Shown: positions 9,070 to 18,509, counted from the stretch's first letter. The stretch: 64,000 nt of DNA from Myroides phaeus (GCF_009799805.1 NZ_CP047050.1:2556001-2620000), one strand, 5' to 3'. The notes: generated from the letters alone by a model not told the origin. Made by a program: numbers and translations.

Positions 9070-9381
9070 ATGGCCCAATTAATAGTGAAACGTAAAAAAG
9101 CAGTTGTAGATAGAAACAGAAACTACAGTGTTTTTTTAGATGGAGATAAGATTGCATTAATACCTAATGGCGAGGAATTGACTTTTAATATCAATCCAGG
9201 TAAGCATATTATAAGTGCTAAAGTTGATTGGAATTCTTCTAATGCGATTGTTTTTGAAGTACAAGAAAACGATACTATTCATTTCACTTTATCTACTGCA
9301 AATCCTTTTTCAGCTATTTATTATACGTTAGTAAAACCGAATAAGTACTTGAAGTTTAAGTTACATAGCATTACAAAATAA
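9070..9381 (+). CDS. Small hypothetical protein with PEGA-like beta domain
   Basis: Predicted protein of 103 residues starting MAQLIVKRKK. An in-frame ATG 54 bases upstream (9016) is less likely because the extra residues look non-coding. The body reads as a small beta-sandwich: a ligand-like YSVFLDGDKIALIPNGEEL, then the hairpin NINPGKHIISAKVDW, resembling PEGA-type domains in which PGxHxI is the hallmark. A hydrophobic segment near LSTANPFSAIYYTLV may touch a membrane. There is no signal peptide. The function is unknown. It precedes menA by 148 bases, but nothing else ties it to menaquinone synthesis. Confidence 0.65.
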   Translation: MAQLIVKRKKAVVDRNRNYSVFLDGDKIALIPNGEELTFNINPGKHIISAKVDWNSSNAIVFEVQENDTIHFTLSTANPFSAIYYTLVKPNKYLKFKLHSITK

Positions 9382-9467
9382 CATTTCTCAAAGCCACATC
9401 AGTTCTTCTTTATCTTTTGATTTGCATGCTTTTCTAATAATAAGGAGTAACTTTCATATTTTCTCTT

Positions 9468-9500
9468 TAATTTTGGACTTTGATTACTGCAAGCAGTAAT
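9468..9500 (+). promoter_or_regulatory. menA -7 box plus palindrome
   Basis: TAATTTTG at 9468-9475 fits the flavobacterial -7 consensus TAnnTTTG. A palindrome, ATTACTGC-AA-GCAGTAAT, follows at 9483-9500, at about the expected transcription start and 29 bases before the menA ATG. It could be an operator or a 5'-UTR hairpin. No good -33 element was found. Confidence 0.45.
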
Positions 9501-9529
9501 ACAAAAGCTTAAAATAATTAAAAGAGTTT

Positions 9530-10441
9530 ATGACTAAAACTAAAGCGTGGATTAGTGCAGCAAGACTGCGTACACTACCACTTTCAGTATCAGGTATTAT
9601 AGTTGGATCAGCTTGTGCTTATCCTTTTTTTTCGGCAAATACACTATTCACAAGTATCTTCTTGTTTGCTATTTTGACTACATTATTGCTACAAATACTT
9701 TCAAATTTTGCCAACGATTATGGAGATGGTGTAAAGGGAACTGATAACGAAAATCGTATTGGTCCACAACGCGCAGTGCAAAGCGGAATCTTATCTGCTA
9801 AACAGATGAAAAAAGGGGTTATTGTAACATCAATCCTTTCTCTAATAGCTGCATTAATCTTAATCTATTTATCATTCGGTAAAGACAATTTCTTTACTTC
9901 TCTATTCTTCTTTGTCTTAGGAATTGCGTGTGTAGTTGCCGCAATTAAATATACAGTTGGAAAAGGAGCTTATGGTTATAGAGGCTTAGGTGACTTATTT
10001 GTATTTATCTTTTTCGGATTAGTAAGTGTATTAGGTAGTTTCTATTTATACGGACAAGTATTCGATTTCTGGGTAATCTTACCTGCCATTGCTATTGGAA
10101 ACTTGAGTATTGCTGTTTTAAACATCAACAATATGCGAGACTTAGATGCGGATAAAGTAGTAGGTAAAAATACACTTGCAGTTAAATTAGGTAGAGAAGA
10201 AGCTAAGAAATACCATTATTTCATCATTCTATTCGCTCTAACAGCATTAGTAGTCTACGGAATACACGCTGGTTTCAGTGCTATTAACTATCTATTTGTA
10301 ATAGCTTATATTCCTTTAATCAAACATTTAATATTTGTAAAACAAAACACTATTCCTAAAGAATTAGACACACAAATGAAGATTGTTGCTTTATCAACTT
10401 TCTTATTGTCTGTTTTATTTTCATTAGCTTTAGTATTCTAA
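9530..10441 (+). CDS. menA: 1,4-dihydroxy-2-naphthoate polyprenyltransferase
   Basis: Integral membrane UbiA-family prenyltransferase that attaches the polyprenyl tail to 1,4-dihydroxy-2-naphthoate to give demethylmenaquinone. The first Asp-rich motif is NDYGDGVKGTDN (NDxxDxxxD-like), the second is MRDLDADKVVGKNTLAVKLG, and the opening ISAARLRTLPLSVSGI is typical of MenA. There are several hydrophobic helices over 303 residues, the usual family length. It heads a run of three genes with gaps of 12 and 7 bases (menA, metallo-beta-lactamase-fold hydrolase, menC), so an operon is likely. Confidence 0.93.
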   Translation: MTKTKAWISAARLRTLPLSVSGIIVGSACAYPFFSANTLFTSIFLFAILTTLLLQILSNFANDYGDGVKGTDNENRIGPQRAVQSGILSAKQMKKGVIVTSILSLIAALILIYLSFGKDNFFTSLFFFVLGIACVVAAIKYTVGKGAYGYRGLGDLFVFIFFGLVSVLGSFYLYGQVFDFWVILPAIAIGNLSIAVLNINNMRDLDADKVVGKNTLAVKLGREEAKKYHYFIILFALTALVVYGIHAGFSAINYLFVIAYIPLIKHLIFVKQNTIPKELDTQMKIVALSTFLLSVLFSLALVF

Positions 10442-10453
10442 AAAAGATAAATT

Positions 10454-11140
10454 ATGAAAATTACGTATTACGGACATGCTTGTTTAGGCATTCAAATAGA
10501 AGATATCAATATTATTGTTGACCCGTTTATCACAGGAAATCCATTACCTGAGGCAAAAGCAATTGACATAGATACAATTACAGCTGATTATATTTTAATT
10601 ACACATGCACACGGTGATCACATCGCAGATGTAGAGCGAATTGCAAAAAATAATCCTGATGCTCTAATTGTATCAAATGCAGAGATTGCAGGTCATTATG
10701 AAGCTAAAGGACTTCAAGCACATCCAATGAATCATGGAGGTAGCTGGTTATTTGATTTCGGTAAACTTAAATATACTCCAGCTATACACTCAAGTTCTTT
10801 TCCTGACGGTAGTTATGGAGGACAGCCAGGAGGATTCGTTATTGAAAGTAAAAACAAGAATATCTATATAGCAGGAGATACATCATTAACGATGGATATG
10901 CAATTAATTCCAATGTTTACTAAGCTTGATTTAGCTATTTTACCTATTGGAAGTAATTTTACAATGGATGTAGACGAAGCTGTTATTGCTTCAAATTTTG
11001 TGCAATGTGATAAAGTTTTAGGCTATCACTTTGATACGTTTGGTTATATTGAAATTGATCATGAAGAAGCTAAGCGTAAGTTTTTCGAAAAAGGAAAAGA
11101 TCTAATGCTTTTAAACATTGGAGAAAGCTTAACATTATAA
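10454..11140 (+). CDS. Metal-dependent hydrolase, metallo-beta-lactamase fold (UPF0173 family)
   Basis: Soluble MBL-fold hydrolase of 228 residues. The opening MKITYYGHACLGI and the metal motif ITHAHGDHIADV (HxHxDH) are those of UPF0173/YtkL proteins. Later metal ligands are in AIHSS and YIAGDTSLTMDM, and the final histidine is in GYHFDTFG. The substrate is not known. Placement between menA and menC with gaps of only 12 and 7 bases implies cotranscription. A thioesterase-like role in the menaquinone pathway is conceivable but unproven, and DHNA-CoA thioesterases described elsewhere are hot-dog-fold proteins. Confidence 0.85.
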   Translation: MKITYYGHACLGIQIEDINIIVDPFITGNPLPEAKAIDIDTITADYILITHAHGDHIADVERIAKNNPDALIVSNAEIAGHYEAKGLQAHPMNHGGSWLFDFGKLKYTPAIHSSSFPDGSYGGQPGGFVIESKNKNIYIAGDTSLTMDMQLIPMFTKLDLAILPIGSNFTMDVDEAVIASNFVQCDKVLGYHFDTFGYIEIDHEEAKRKFFEKGKDLMLLNIGESLTL

Positions 11141-11147
11141 AAGAATT

Positions 11148-12182
11148 ATGAAAGCAAGTTATAAAAGACATTTACTTGAATTTAAGAGACCTTCAGGAAC
11201 ATCAAGAGGGGTTCTTACAGAAAAGGAAACGTGGTTTATTAAACTCGAGCATAATGGCAAAATAGGAATAGGAGAGTGCGGTATACTGCGCTCTCTTAGT
11301 TTTGATGATAGACCCGATTATGAAGACAAGCTAAAATGGGTTGTTCAAAATATTCATTTAGGAAAAGAGGCTTTGTGGAATGAGTTACTTGAATGGCCTT
11401 CAATTCAATTCGGAATAGAGCAAGCTTTTCTATCACTTGAAAGTAATAACCCGTATATTTTATTCCCTTCACAATTCACAAAAGGGGAGGACTCTATTCC
11501 TATTAATGGATTGATTTGGATGGGGGAAGAAGCCTTCATGAAAGAGCAAATTGACGAGAAGTTAAAGCAAGGATTTAAATGTGTTAAACTTAAAATTGGA
11601 GCAATAGATTTTGAAAAAGAGCTCGGGTTATTGCGTTATATTCGTGAGCATTTCACATCAAAAGACATTGAATTAAGGGTTGATGCAAATGGTGGTTTCT
11701 TGGCAAGTGATGCTTTAAGTAAACTAACACAACTTTCTGAATTAGAATTACATAGCATTGAGCAACCTATCAAACAAAAGCAGTATGACAGTATGTCAGT
11801 ACTATGTAAAAACACTCCATTACCTATTGCACTTGATGAAGAGTTAATAGGTGTAATCAACCTCCATGACAAAGTTGATTTATTAGATAAAATTGCCCCA
11901 CAATATATTATCTTAAAGCCAAGTTTAGTAGGTGGAATTAAAGGTAGTTTGGAATGGATTAAACTTGCTGAAGAACGCAATATTGGTTGGTGGATTACAT
12001 CAGCTTTAGAAGGTAATATAGGACTAAATGCAATAGCTCAATGGACCTATACTTTACAATCAAATTTACCTCAAGGGTTAGGAACAGGTGCTCTTTATAC
12101 TAATAATTTTGATTGTCCATTAGAAGTTAAAAATGGAGAGTTGTGGTATAATACAGAAGAAGACTGGAAAGTTAATCTATAA
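11148..12182 (+). CDS. menC: o-Succinylbenzoate synthase, enolase superfamily
   Basis: Enolase-superfamily dehydratase making o-succinylbenzoate in menaquinone synthesis, 344 residues. An N-terminal capping domain (GIGECGILRSLS) is followed by the TIM barrel. The catalytic residues are in order: KxK in CVKLKIG, metal ligands D in LRVDANGGF, E in HSIEQPI and D in ALDEEL, and the opposite lysine in ILKPSLVGG. Sequence alone cannot fully exclude a dipeptide epimerase, but its place in an operon with menA settles the call in favour of MenC. A bidirectional terminator follows. Confidence 0.88.
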   Translation: MKASYKRHLLEFKRPSGTSRGVLTEKETWFIKLEHNGKIGIGECGILRSLSFDDRPDYEDKLKWVVQNIHLGKEALWNELLEWPSIQFGIEQAFLSLESNNPYILFPSQFTKGEDSIPINGLIWMGEEAFMKEQIDEKLKQGFKCVKLKIGAIDFEKELGLLRYIREHFTSKDIELRVDANGGFLASDALSKLTQLSELELHSIEQPIKQKQYDSMSVLCKNTPLPIALDEELIGVINLHDKVDLLDKIAPQYIILKPSLVGGIKGSLEWIKLAEERNIGWWITSALEGNIGLNAIAQWTYTLQSNLPQGLGTGALYTNNFDCPLEVKNGELWYNTEEDWKVNL

Positions 12183-12198
12183 AATTACTTATAAGACC

Positions 12199-12243
12199 AT
12201 AAAAAATGCCTGAAAACTTAGTTTGTTTCCAGGCATTTTTTAT
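12199..12243. terminator. Bidirectional terminator between menC and the AraC gene
   Basis: Stem AAAAAATGCCTG...CAGGCATTTTTT with a T-run on both strands, between the convergent menC stop and the araC-type gene stop 6 bases further on. Loop bases pair partly (GAAAAC / GTTTC). Confidence 0.85.
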
Positions 12244-12248
12244 GGTAA

Positions 12249-13121
12249 TTATTTACTTCGTCTATATCCGTCTGGTGAAACACCAATGTACTTTTTAAAG
12301 AATCTTGAAAAATAAGAATTATCTTTAAAGCTAAGCTTGAAAGCAATCTCGGCAACACTTAAATTCGTGTTTACAAGTAATCTTTTACTTTCTAATAAAA
12401 TCCTATTTCTGATCAATTCACCAGAAGATTGTCCCTTGAATTTTTTACATTTTGAATTTAAATAATTTGGACTTACGTGTAGTAGTTTTGCATAGTCATT
12501 AGGAAATCGGAGCTCATAAAAATGCTTATCTATTAATTTTTCATAATTATTAACCAAAGCAGAGTAGTGGATTCTATCGTCAGATAACTTATTTTTAGAC
12601 TCATATAACTCTACAGCAGTCAAAAGCAATTCTAAAACATAAACGTGTAATAAACTGAATTCCTTTCTTCTTTTATCATTAAAAGCTATCTTTATACTAT
12701 TGAACATTCTATCAAATTCATTGAAAAATTTATTAACTTTGAATAGATTTTCAGTGTTGTGTTGACTAAAGAATTTGAAATTATTTAAAAAATCTTTATC
12801 AACTAAATAAGAATAGAAGAAATCAATTGTAAAATTTAATACATAACCTTGTGTAGACTCATTAAAATCCCACTTATGAACCTGACCTGGAGCAATAAAG
12901 AATAAATCACCTTTATTAATATTAAATGTCTTATTATCAATAAAATGCTTACCAGTTCCGCTTGTAATAAATAGTATTTGGTAGAATAAATGATGATGAG
13001 CAATTGAAACTAAACTATTTTGAGATTCAACAACATCCTTTAAATCAAAGATTATACAATCTTTATGATTGTTATATTGATCTAATAAATTACAGCTATT
13101 AAAACGAGGAATATTATTCAT
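12249..13121 (-). CDS. AraC-family transcriptional regulator
   Basis: DNA-binding regulator of 290 residues. The N-terminal part (about 1-150) looks like a cupin effector domain: HHHLFYQILFITSGTG, then GDLFFIAPGQVHKWDF. The C-terminal part (about 190-290) holds the two helix-turn-helices, with LHVSPNYLNSKCKKFKGQSS, LSVAEIAFKLSFKDNSYFSRFFKKYIGVSPDGYRR as the AraC signature. It is divergent from a DMT-family exporter across 203 bases and is a plausible local regulator of that gene. A CAAATTTA at 13174-13181 (the minus-strand -7 box TAAATTTG) suggests its own promoter. Confidence 0.88.
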   Translation of the reverse strand: MNNIPRFNSCNLLDQYNNHKDCIIFDLKDVVESQNSLVSIAHHHLFYQILFITSGTGKHFIDNKTFNINKGDLFFIAPGQVHKWDFNESTQGYVLNFTIDFFYSYLVDKDFLNNFKFFSQHNTENLFKVNKFFNEFDRMFNSIKIAFNDKRRKEFSLLHVYVLELLLTAVELYESKNKLSDDRIHYSALVNNYEKLIDKHFYELRFPNDYAKLLHVSPNYLNSKCKKFKGQSSGELIRNRILLESKRLLVNTNLSVAEIAFKLSFKDNSYFSRFFKKYIGVSPDGYRRSK

Positions 13122-13173
13122 TTCATTCTTTTATAATTACTAATCATAGTATCAAATAAACATACTATATCTA

Positions 13174-13181
13174 CAAATTTA
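13174..13181 (-). promoter_or_regulatory. Candidate -7 box for the AraC-type gene
   Basis: TAAATTTG on the minus strand matches TAnnTTTG. A TTTG lies 15 bases upstream at 13197-13200, slightly closer than the usual 17-23. The start codon is 52 bases downstream. Confidence 0.4.
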
Positions 13182-13298
13182 GTAAATATTCCCAAACAAA
13201 TCACATTTAATTAACAATTAGTATATATGATAATACATATTATGTAAAATAGATTATTAAAATACTACTCTAACACTATCACATCCTTTAAATCTATA

Positions 13299-13306
13299 TA
13301 TATTTG
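13299..13306 (+). promoter_or_regulatory. Candidate -7 box for the DMT transporter gene
   Basis: TATATTTG matches the flavobacterial -7 consensus 18 bases before the ATG. No TTTG at the right -33 distance, so activation by the divergent AraC-type protein is a reasonable guess. Confidence 0.4.
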
Positions 13307-13324
13307 TAACCTAAATTTCAAACA

Positions 13325-14194
13325 ATGCTATACCTTATATTGAGTATCATTGGCAGTCTTTCTGTTGGTGTATTACTTAAAATAATCAAGAAACTTCCAA
13401 TTGATATTTATCAAATAATTATCATTAACTATATTTCAACTGTAGCTTTATCAAGCTTTATTTTTAAACCTAATTACACTATGGTTGATAGTAATTTCCC
13501 TTATCTATTAGTTATAGTTTTAGGACTTTTATTGCCATCAATATTTATATTTCAATATTTAAGTATTAAACATACAGGAATTATAAAAACAGATATTGCT
13601 CAACGAATGTCTCTTTTTATTCCTATCATGGCTTCAATATTTCTTTTTAAAGAGAATATTACGATGTTGAGATATATTTCGTTATTTCTCGGTTTTATAG
13701 CGGTTTACTTCATACTTAGTAAAGCAGAAAAAGACGCAGCTAATATAAATTCTAAAAATATCTTATTTCTAATTTTAGTATTTGTAGGTTTTGGTGTAAT
13801 TGATATTCTATTTAAACAAATGGCATTATACTCAGTTGTTCCTTATACTACTACTCTATCTTCTGTCTTTATCCTTGCCTTATTATTGTCTTTACTATTT
13901 TATGGCATATTTTGCTTTGTCAAAAAAATAAAACTAAATATCACAAAATACACCTTACTATTTGGGGTAATTATAGGTGTTTTAAATTTTGGTAATATAT
14001 ATTTCTATCTAAATGCTCACAAAGCTTTTGCACAAAACCCAACAATTGTATTCGCAGGAATGAATTATGGTGTTATTGTATTTGGAACTTTAATCGGCTA
14101 TTTTGGGTTTAAAGAAAAACTTAGTAAAAAGAATGTCATAGGTTTAATACTTGCTATTATTGCAATTGCGTTATTAATGTATAGTCTAAAATAA
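13325..14194 (+). CDS. DMT-superfamily (EamA-type) transporter
   Basis: Very hydrophobic protein of 289 residues with about ten membrane helices in two similar halves, the layout of drug/metabolite transporters (EamA). The segment QYLSIKHTGIIKTDIAQRMSLFIPIMASIFLFKENI in the first half is mirrored by FYLNAHKAFAQNPTIVFAGMNYGVIVFGTLIGYFGFKEKL in the second, each ending in the FKE motif at the helix 4/9 boundary. The substrate is unknown. It is divergent from an AraC regulator, which probably controls it, and is followed by a strong terminator. Confidence 0.8.
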   Translation: MLYLILSIIGSLSVGVLLKIIKKLPIDIYQIIIINYISTVALSSFIFKPNYTMVDSNFPYLLVIVLGLLLPSIFIFQYLSIKHTGIIKTDIAQRMSLFIPIMASIFLFKENITMLRYISLFLGFIAVYFILSKAEKDAANINSKNILFLILVFVGFGVIDILFKQMALYSVVPYTTTLSSVFILALLLSLLFYGIFCFVKKIKLNITKYTLLFGVIIGVLNFGNIYFYLNAHKAFAQNPTIVFAGMNYGVIVFGTLIGYFGFKEKLSKKNVIGLILAIIAIALLMYSLK

Positions 14195-14213
14195 ACTCTC
14201 GAATATATCATAT

Positions 14214-14262
14214 AAAAAAAATCCCTCAAATAGTATCTTACTATTCGAGGGATTTTTTATAT
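14214..14262. terminator. Terminator between DMT transporter and acs
   Basis: Long stem ATCCCTCAAATAGTA / (C)TATTCGAGGGAT flanked by an A-run and a T-run. It can serve both convergent genes. Confidence 0.85.
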
Positions 14263-14278
14263 CTATAAACCTGTATTA

Positions 14279-16189
14279 CTACTGATTATGTCCTTCTATA
14301 ATTGTTTTGATTACTTCTGGATTGATTAATGTAGAAACATCTCCAAATTCCTGTGTTTCTCCATTTGAGATCGCTCTTAATATTCTTCTCATAATCTTTC
14401 CTGAACGCGTTTTAGGAAGACTCTCTACGAATAGAATCTTGTCTAATTTAGCAATTGGTCCAATGTGACTTGAAATCTGATTATTAATCTCTTTCATAAG
14501 ATTCTCACGATCACGGTATTCTCCTTCTACTTTAAGCGTAATAAAGCCATACAGTGCATTTCCTTTAATATCGTGCTTATAACCAACAACCGCACTTTCT
14601 GCAACTGCTGGGTGCTCATTTATAGCATCTTCAATTGGAGCTGTACCTAAATTGTGACCTGAAACAATCACAACATCATCTGCACGACCAGTAATTCTAT
14701 AATATCCTACTTCATCTCTTAATGCACCATCTCCTGTAAAATATTTACCAGGGAATTGACTAAAATACGTTTCTTGATATCTTTCGTGATCTCCCCAAAT
14801 TGTTCTTGCCATAGATGGCCATGGAAACTTAATACACAGAGCTCCATCAATTTGGTTATCTTCAATTTCATTTCGCTTCTCATCCATCAAAACAGCTTGA
14901 ATACCTGGTAATGGCAATGTAGCGTAAGTTGGTTTAGTCGGTGTAATAAAAGGCAACGGAGAAATCAAGATACTTCCCGTTTCTGTTTGCCACCAAGTAT
15001 CCACAATCGGACATCTCTTTTTACCAACATGGTCATTGTACCAGTGCCAAGCTTCTTCGTTAATTGGCTCTCCTACAGACCCAATTACTCTTAAACTTGA
15101 TAAATCGTGTGAATTTACATATTTGTAATCCTCCGTCATTAATGAACGAATTGCCGTTGGTGCAGTATAAAACTGTGTAACTCTATATTTATCAATGATA
15201 TCCCAAAATCTACTTGGTGTCGGATAAGAAGGAACTCCCTCAAACATTACAGTAGTAGCGCCATTTAATAAAGGACCATAAACTATGTATGAGTGACCTG
15301 TAATCCAACCACAATCTGCTGTACACCAGAAGATATCTTCTTCTTTATAGTCAAAAATATTGCGGAATGAATACGCCGTTTGTACCATATAACCCGCCGT
15401 TGTATGAACCATTCCTTTAGGTGAACCTGTAGATCCTGATGTATAAAGAATAAACAGAGGATCTTCAGCATCCATAACTTGAGCTACGTGATTTGTTGAT
15501 GCTTCTTCATATAATGGCTCTAACCACAAATCTCTACCTTCTACCATTTTTGTTTCAGCCCCAGTTCTATTAACAACTAATACTCTTTCTACTGAAGGAC
15601 AGTTAACTAACGCCTCATCAATAATTGGTTTTAACGGAATAGTCTTGCTTCCTCTAAAGCTACCATCTGATGTAATAACAAACTTACATTCAGAATCGTT
15701 TACTCGTTTTGAAACAGCAGATGAAGAAAATCCTGCGAATATCACACTGTGAATTGCACCAATTCTTGCACAAGCTAACATAGCTACAGATAACTCCGGA
15801 ATCATTGGTAAGTAAATACAAACCCTATCCCCTTTTTTAACTCCTTGATCTTTCAGTACGTTTGCCATTTTACAAACTCTGATATATAAGTCGTTATAAG
15901 TGATTGTTTGTGCTTCTTCTTCCGGATTATTAGGTTCAAATATAATAGCTGCTTTATCTCCGCGTTTTGCAAGATGTCTATCTATACAGTTTTTTACAAT
16001 ATTAAGTTTACCATTTACAAACCATTGAAATTTTGAATTCTCCATATCAAAGTCAAAAACTTTGTCCCATACTTGGTACCATACAAAGTTTTCCTCAGCT
16101 ATTTTACTCCAAAATTTACGTGGCTCTCGAACAGATTTTTTATAGTGTTTAAAATACTGTTCAAGGTTCTCTATTTTATAATAACTCAT
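14279..16189 (-). CDS. acs: Acetyl-CoA synthetase
   Basis: AMP-forming acetate-CoA ligase, 636 residues, the usual length for Acs. It has the adenylate-forming motif YTSGSTGSPKGMVHT, the aromatic WWQTETGS motif that shapes the small acyl pocket, YFTGDGALRDEVGYY, and the C-terminal KTRSGKIMRRILR, whose lysine is the site of regulatory acetylation in the family. It lets the cell use acetate or recycle it. It is monocistronic between two hairpin terminators. Confidence 0.96.
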   Translation of the reverse strand: MSYYKIENLEQYFKHYKKSVREPRKFWSKIAEENFVWYQVWDKVFDFDMENSKFQWFVNGKLNIVKNCIDRHLAKRGDKAAIIFEPNNPEEEAQTITYNDLYIRVCKMANVLKDQGVKKGDRVCIYLPMIPELSVAMLACARIGAIHSVIFAGFSSSAVSKRVNDSECKFVITSDGSFRGSKTIPLKPIIDEALVNCPSVERVLVVNRTGAETKMVEGRDLWLEPLYEEASTNHVAQVMDAEDPLFILYTSGSTGSPKGMVHTTAGYMVQTAYSFRNIFDYKEEDIFWCTADCGWITGHSYIVYGPLLNGATTVMFEGVPSYPTPSRFWDIIDKYRVTQFYTAPTAIRSLMTEDYKYVNSHDLSSLRVIGSVGEPINEEAWHWYNDHVGKKRCPIVDTWWQTETGSILISPLPFITPTKPTYATLPLPGIQAVLMDEKRNEIEDNQIDGALCIKFPWPSMARTIWGDHERYQETYFSQFPGKYFTGDGALRDEVGYYRITGRADDVVIVSGHNLGTAPIEDAINEHPAVAESAVVGYKHDIKGNALYGFITLKVEGEYRDRENLMKEINNQISSHIGPIAKLDKILFVESLPKTRSGKIMRRILRAISNGETQEFGDVSTLINPEVIKTIIEGHNQ

Positions 16190-16231
16190 GGTTTAGTAGT
16201 AATATTTTTATGTTATGTTATTTTAAGTTTC

Positions 16232-16262
16232 TAAATATATGATATTAGAGGTAAAAAACAAA
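16232..16262 (-). promoter_or_regulatory. Candidate acs promoter
   Basis: On the minus strand TTTG (16262-16259), 19 bases, then TATATTTA (16239-16232), close to TTTG-N17-23-TAnnTTTG. The -33 element overlaps the foot of the upstream gene's terminator. Confidence 0.4.
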
Positions 16263-16302
16263 AAGTCATACATTATTTATAAAAATAATGTATGACTTTT
16301 TT
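16261..16302 (-). terminator. Terminator of the FabK/NMO-like gene
   Basis: Near-perfect stem AAAAGTCATACATTATTT / AAATAATGTATGACTTTT with a tiny loop, flanked by an A-run and a T-run, 18 bases after the stop at 16321. Confidence 0.85.
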
Positions 16303-16320
16303 ATATACTAATTTTCTATG

Positions 16321-17259
16321 TTAAATATTATAGAGTCCTTTTTTTGCTTCGTTATACTCAGCAACTACCTCATTGATAATATTTTGAACTGTATCTATTT
16401 TATTAATAAGACCAACTATTTGTCCAATTTCAAGTTCTCCTTCTACAAGATCACCTTCAAACATTCCTTTTTTTGAACGGCCGCGTCCTAAGTATTCTCT
16501 CAGTTCTTCTACAGAAGCTCCATTTTTATACAAATCTTGTAATCCTAAATAGAAATCATTTTTAATAAGTCTAACTGGCGCAAGTTCTTTCAAACTTACC
16601 ATTGTATCTCCTTCTTGTGTATCTAATAAGAGATTTTTAAAATTATCATGTGCCGAACTCTCCACTGATGCTGCAAAGCGTGTTCCCATCTGAACTCCAT
16701 CTGCTCCTAAAACCATCGCTGCAAGCATACCCTTTCCTGACGCAATTCCGCCCGCTGCAATCAACGGAATCGAAATTCTCTCTTTAACCATCGGAATTAA
16801 TGTAAAAGTCGTTGTTTCCTCCCTTCCATTGTGTCCTCCGGCCTCAAATCCTTCTGCTACGATAGCATCTACACCTGCATCTTGTGCTTTTAAAGCAAAT
16901 TTAGAAGAACTCACAACATGAACAACCGTAATTCCGTGTTCCTTTAAAAAAGGGGTCCACGTTTTTGGATTTCCCGCTGATGTAAAAACAATCTTTACGC
17001 CTTCTTCTACAAGGATATTCATAATCTCCTCAACGTTAGGGTAAAGCATTGGAACATTTACGCCAAATGGCTTATTTGTTGCTTTTTTACACTTTTGAAT
17101 ATGTTCTCTAAGCACATCTGGATACATAGAACCGGCTCCAATAAGACCAAGTCCTCCACTATTACTTACAGCACTTGCCAACTTATACCCACTATTCCAG
17201 ATCATTCCACCTTGAATAATAGGATATTCGATGCCAAAGAGTTCTTTAATTCTATTCAT
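16321..17259 (-). CDS. NAD(P)H-dependent flavin oxidoreductase (FabK / nitronate monooxygenase family)
   Basis: FMN-binding TIM barrel of 312 residues, in the group shared by enoyl-ACP reductase II (FabK) and nitronate monooxygenases. Motifs are IIQGGMIWNSGYKLASAVSNSGGLGLIG, AEGFEAGGHNGR with the conserved histidine, IPLIAAGGIASGKGMLAAMVLGADGVQMGTRF. The GGM/NSGGLGLIG opening is closer to FabK than that of the paralogue at 3452-4495, but the fatty-acid role cannot be proven from sequence. It starts 18 bases after the mnmA stop, so the two are probably cotranscribed. Confidence 0.8.
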   Translation of the reverse strand: MNRIKELFGIEYPIIQGGMIWNSGYKLASAVSNSGGLGLIGAGSMYPDVLREHIQKCKKATNKPFGVNVPMLYPNVEEIMNILVEEGVKIVFTSAGNPKTWTPFLKEHGITVVHVVSSSKFALKAQDAGVDAIVAEGFEAGGHNGREETTTFTLIPMVKERISIPLIAAGGIASGKGMLAAMVLGADGVQMGTRFAASVESSAHDNFKNLLLDTQEGDTMVSLKELAPVRLIKNDFYLGLQDLYKNGASVEELREYLGRGRSKKGMFEGDLVEGELEIGQIVGLINKIDTVQNIINEVVAEYNEAKKGLYNI

Positions 17260-17277
17260 AATTTTTTGATTGGTTGG

Positions 17278-18492
17278 TTATACTTTTGATATCACCCCCG
17301 AACCGATTAGTTCGTCTGCGATATGCCAAGATACAAATTGTCCCTCAGTTATTGCAGATTGTGGCTCATCAAATCGTACATACATACCATTTTTAACTTT
17401 ATGTAAAGTTGCCTTTTGTAATGGTTGACGGTATCTAATACGTGCATAAATCTCCATTGACTCCCCTTCTTTCAAAGCTAAATCTTCTCTTACCCAGTGA
17501 ATTTCACTCTCTTTTACAAAAAGTGATTTGTGAAATAATCCTGGATGTTGGTGACCTTGACCTGTATAAATCACGTTATCTTTCACATCGGTAGCAATGA
17601 TAAACAATGGTTCAACCGTACCTCCTACATTAAGTCCCTTACGCTGACCTGTTGTAAAAAAGTGTGCTCCATAGTGCTCTCCTACTTTCTTACCCATTTC
17701 AGGTGTGTACACAAATGCCTTAGCCTCTGCTTGTAATTGTTCTTCTAAAGTAGCATACTCCACTCCCTCCTGACTTTTAAATACAGCGGCATCTTTTGGA
17801 ATCTCGTAAATAAACCCGTCTTTTGGTTTCAACTGTTGTTGTAAAAACTCAGGTAAACGCACTTTTCCAATGAAACACAATCCTTGTGAATCTTTCTTGT
17901 CTGCTGTAATTAAATCCATTTGAGCTGCAATCTCACGCACTTGTGGTTTTAACAACTCTCCAATTGGGAATAAAGATTTTGCTAACTGCTCTTGTGACAA
18001 TTGACATAAGAAATAAGATTGGTCTTTATTAGGGTCAACACCTGCTAACAGTTTATAAACAGTTTCCTGTGTTCCATCAGCTTTAGTGATTACCTCCTCT
18101 CCTTTTCTACAATAGTGACCTGTAGCAACATAATCTGCTCCTAAGCTCAACGCTATTTTCATAAAAACGTCAAACTTAATCTCACGATTACATAAAACAT
18201 CTGGATTTGGTGTACGTCCATTCTCATATTCGTTAAACATATAATCAACGATACGCTCCTTATATTGTTCGCTTAAGTCAACTGTTTGAAATGGAATACC
18301 CAATTTCTCAGCCACCATTAAGGCGTCATTACTATCTTCTAACCACGGACATTCATTAGAAATTGTCACTGAATCATCGTGCCAATTCTTCATAAATAAT
18401 CCAATTACATCATATCCTTGTTCTTTCAGTAAATAAGCGGCAACACTTGAGTCTACCCCTCCTGAAAGTCCTACTACTACTCTTTTTTTCAT
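17278..18492 (-). CDS. mnmA: tRNA-specific 2-thiouridylase
   Basis: ATP-dependent tRNA thiolase that makes the 2-thio group of s2U34 in Glu, Gln and Lys tRNAs. The PP-loop is [13 protein letters not shown] at residues 8-20. The first catalytic cysteine is in [10 protein letters not shown] and the second in [11 protein letters not shown]. The C-terminal part has the barrel motifs [10 protein letters not shown] and [12 protein letters not shown]. At 404 residues it is slightly longer than the E. coli enzyme, with an insertion around [15 protein letters not shown] that is common in flavobacteria. A -7 box lies 18 bases upstream. Confidence 0.95.
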   Translation of the reverse strand: MKKRVVVGLSGGVDSSVAAYLLKEQGYDVIGLFMKNWHDDSVTISNECPWLEDSNDALMVAEKLGIPFQTVDLSEQYKERIVDYMFNEYENGRTPNPDVLCNREIKFDVFMKIALSLGADYVATGHYCRKGEEVITKADGTQETVYKLLAGVDPNKDQSYFLCQLSQEQLAKSLFPIGELLKPQVREIAAQMDLITADKKDSQGLCFIGKVRLPEFLQQQLKPKDGFIYEIPKDAAVFKSQEGVEYATLEEQLQAEAKAFVYTPEMGKKVGEHYGAHFFTTGQRKGLNVGGTVEPLFIIATDVKDNVIYTGQGHQHPGLFHKSLFVKESEIHWVREDLALKEGESMEIYARIRYRQPLQKATLHKVKNGMYVRFDEPQSAITEGQFVSWHIADELIGSGVISKV

Positions 18493-18509
18493 AATAAAAA
18501 ATATTGCAA

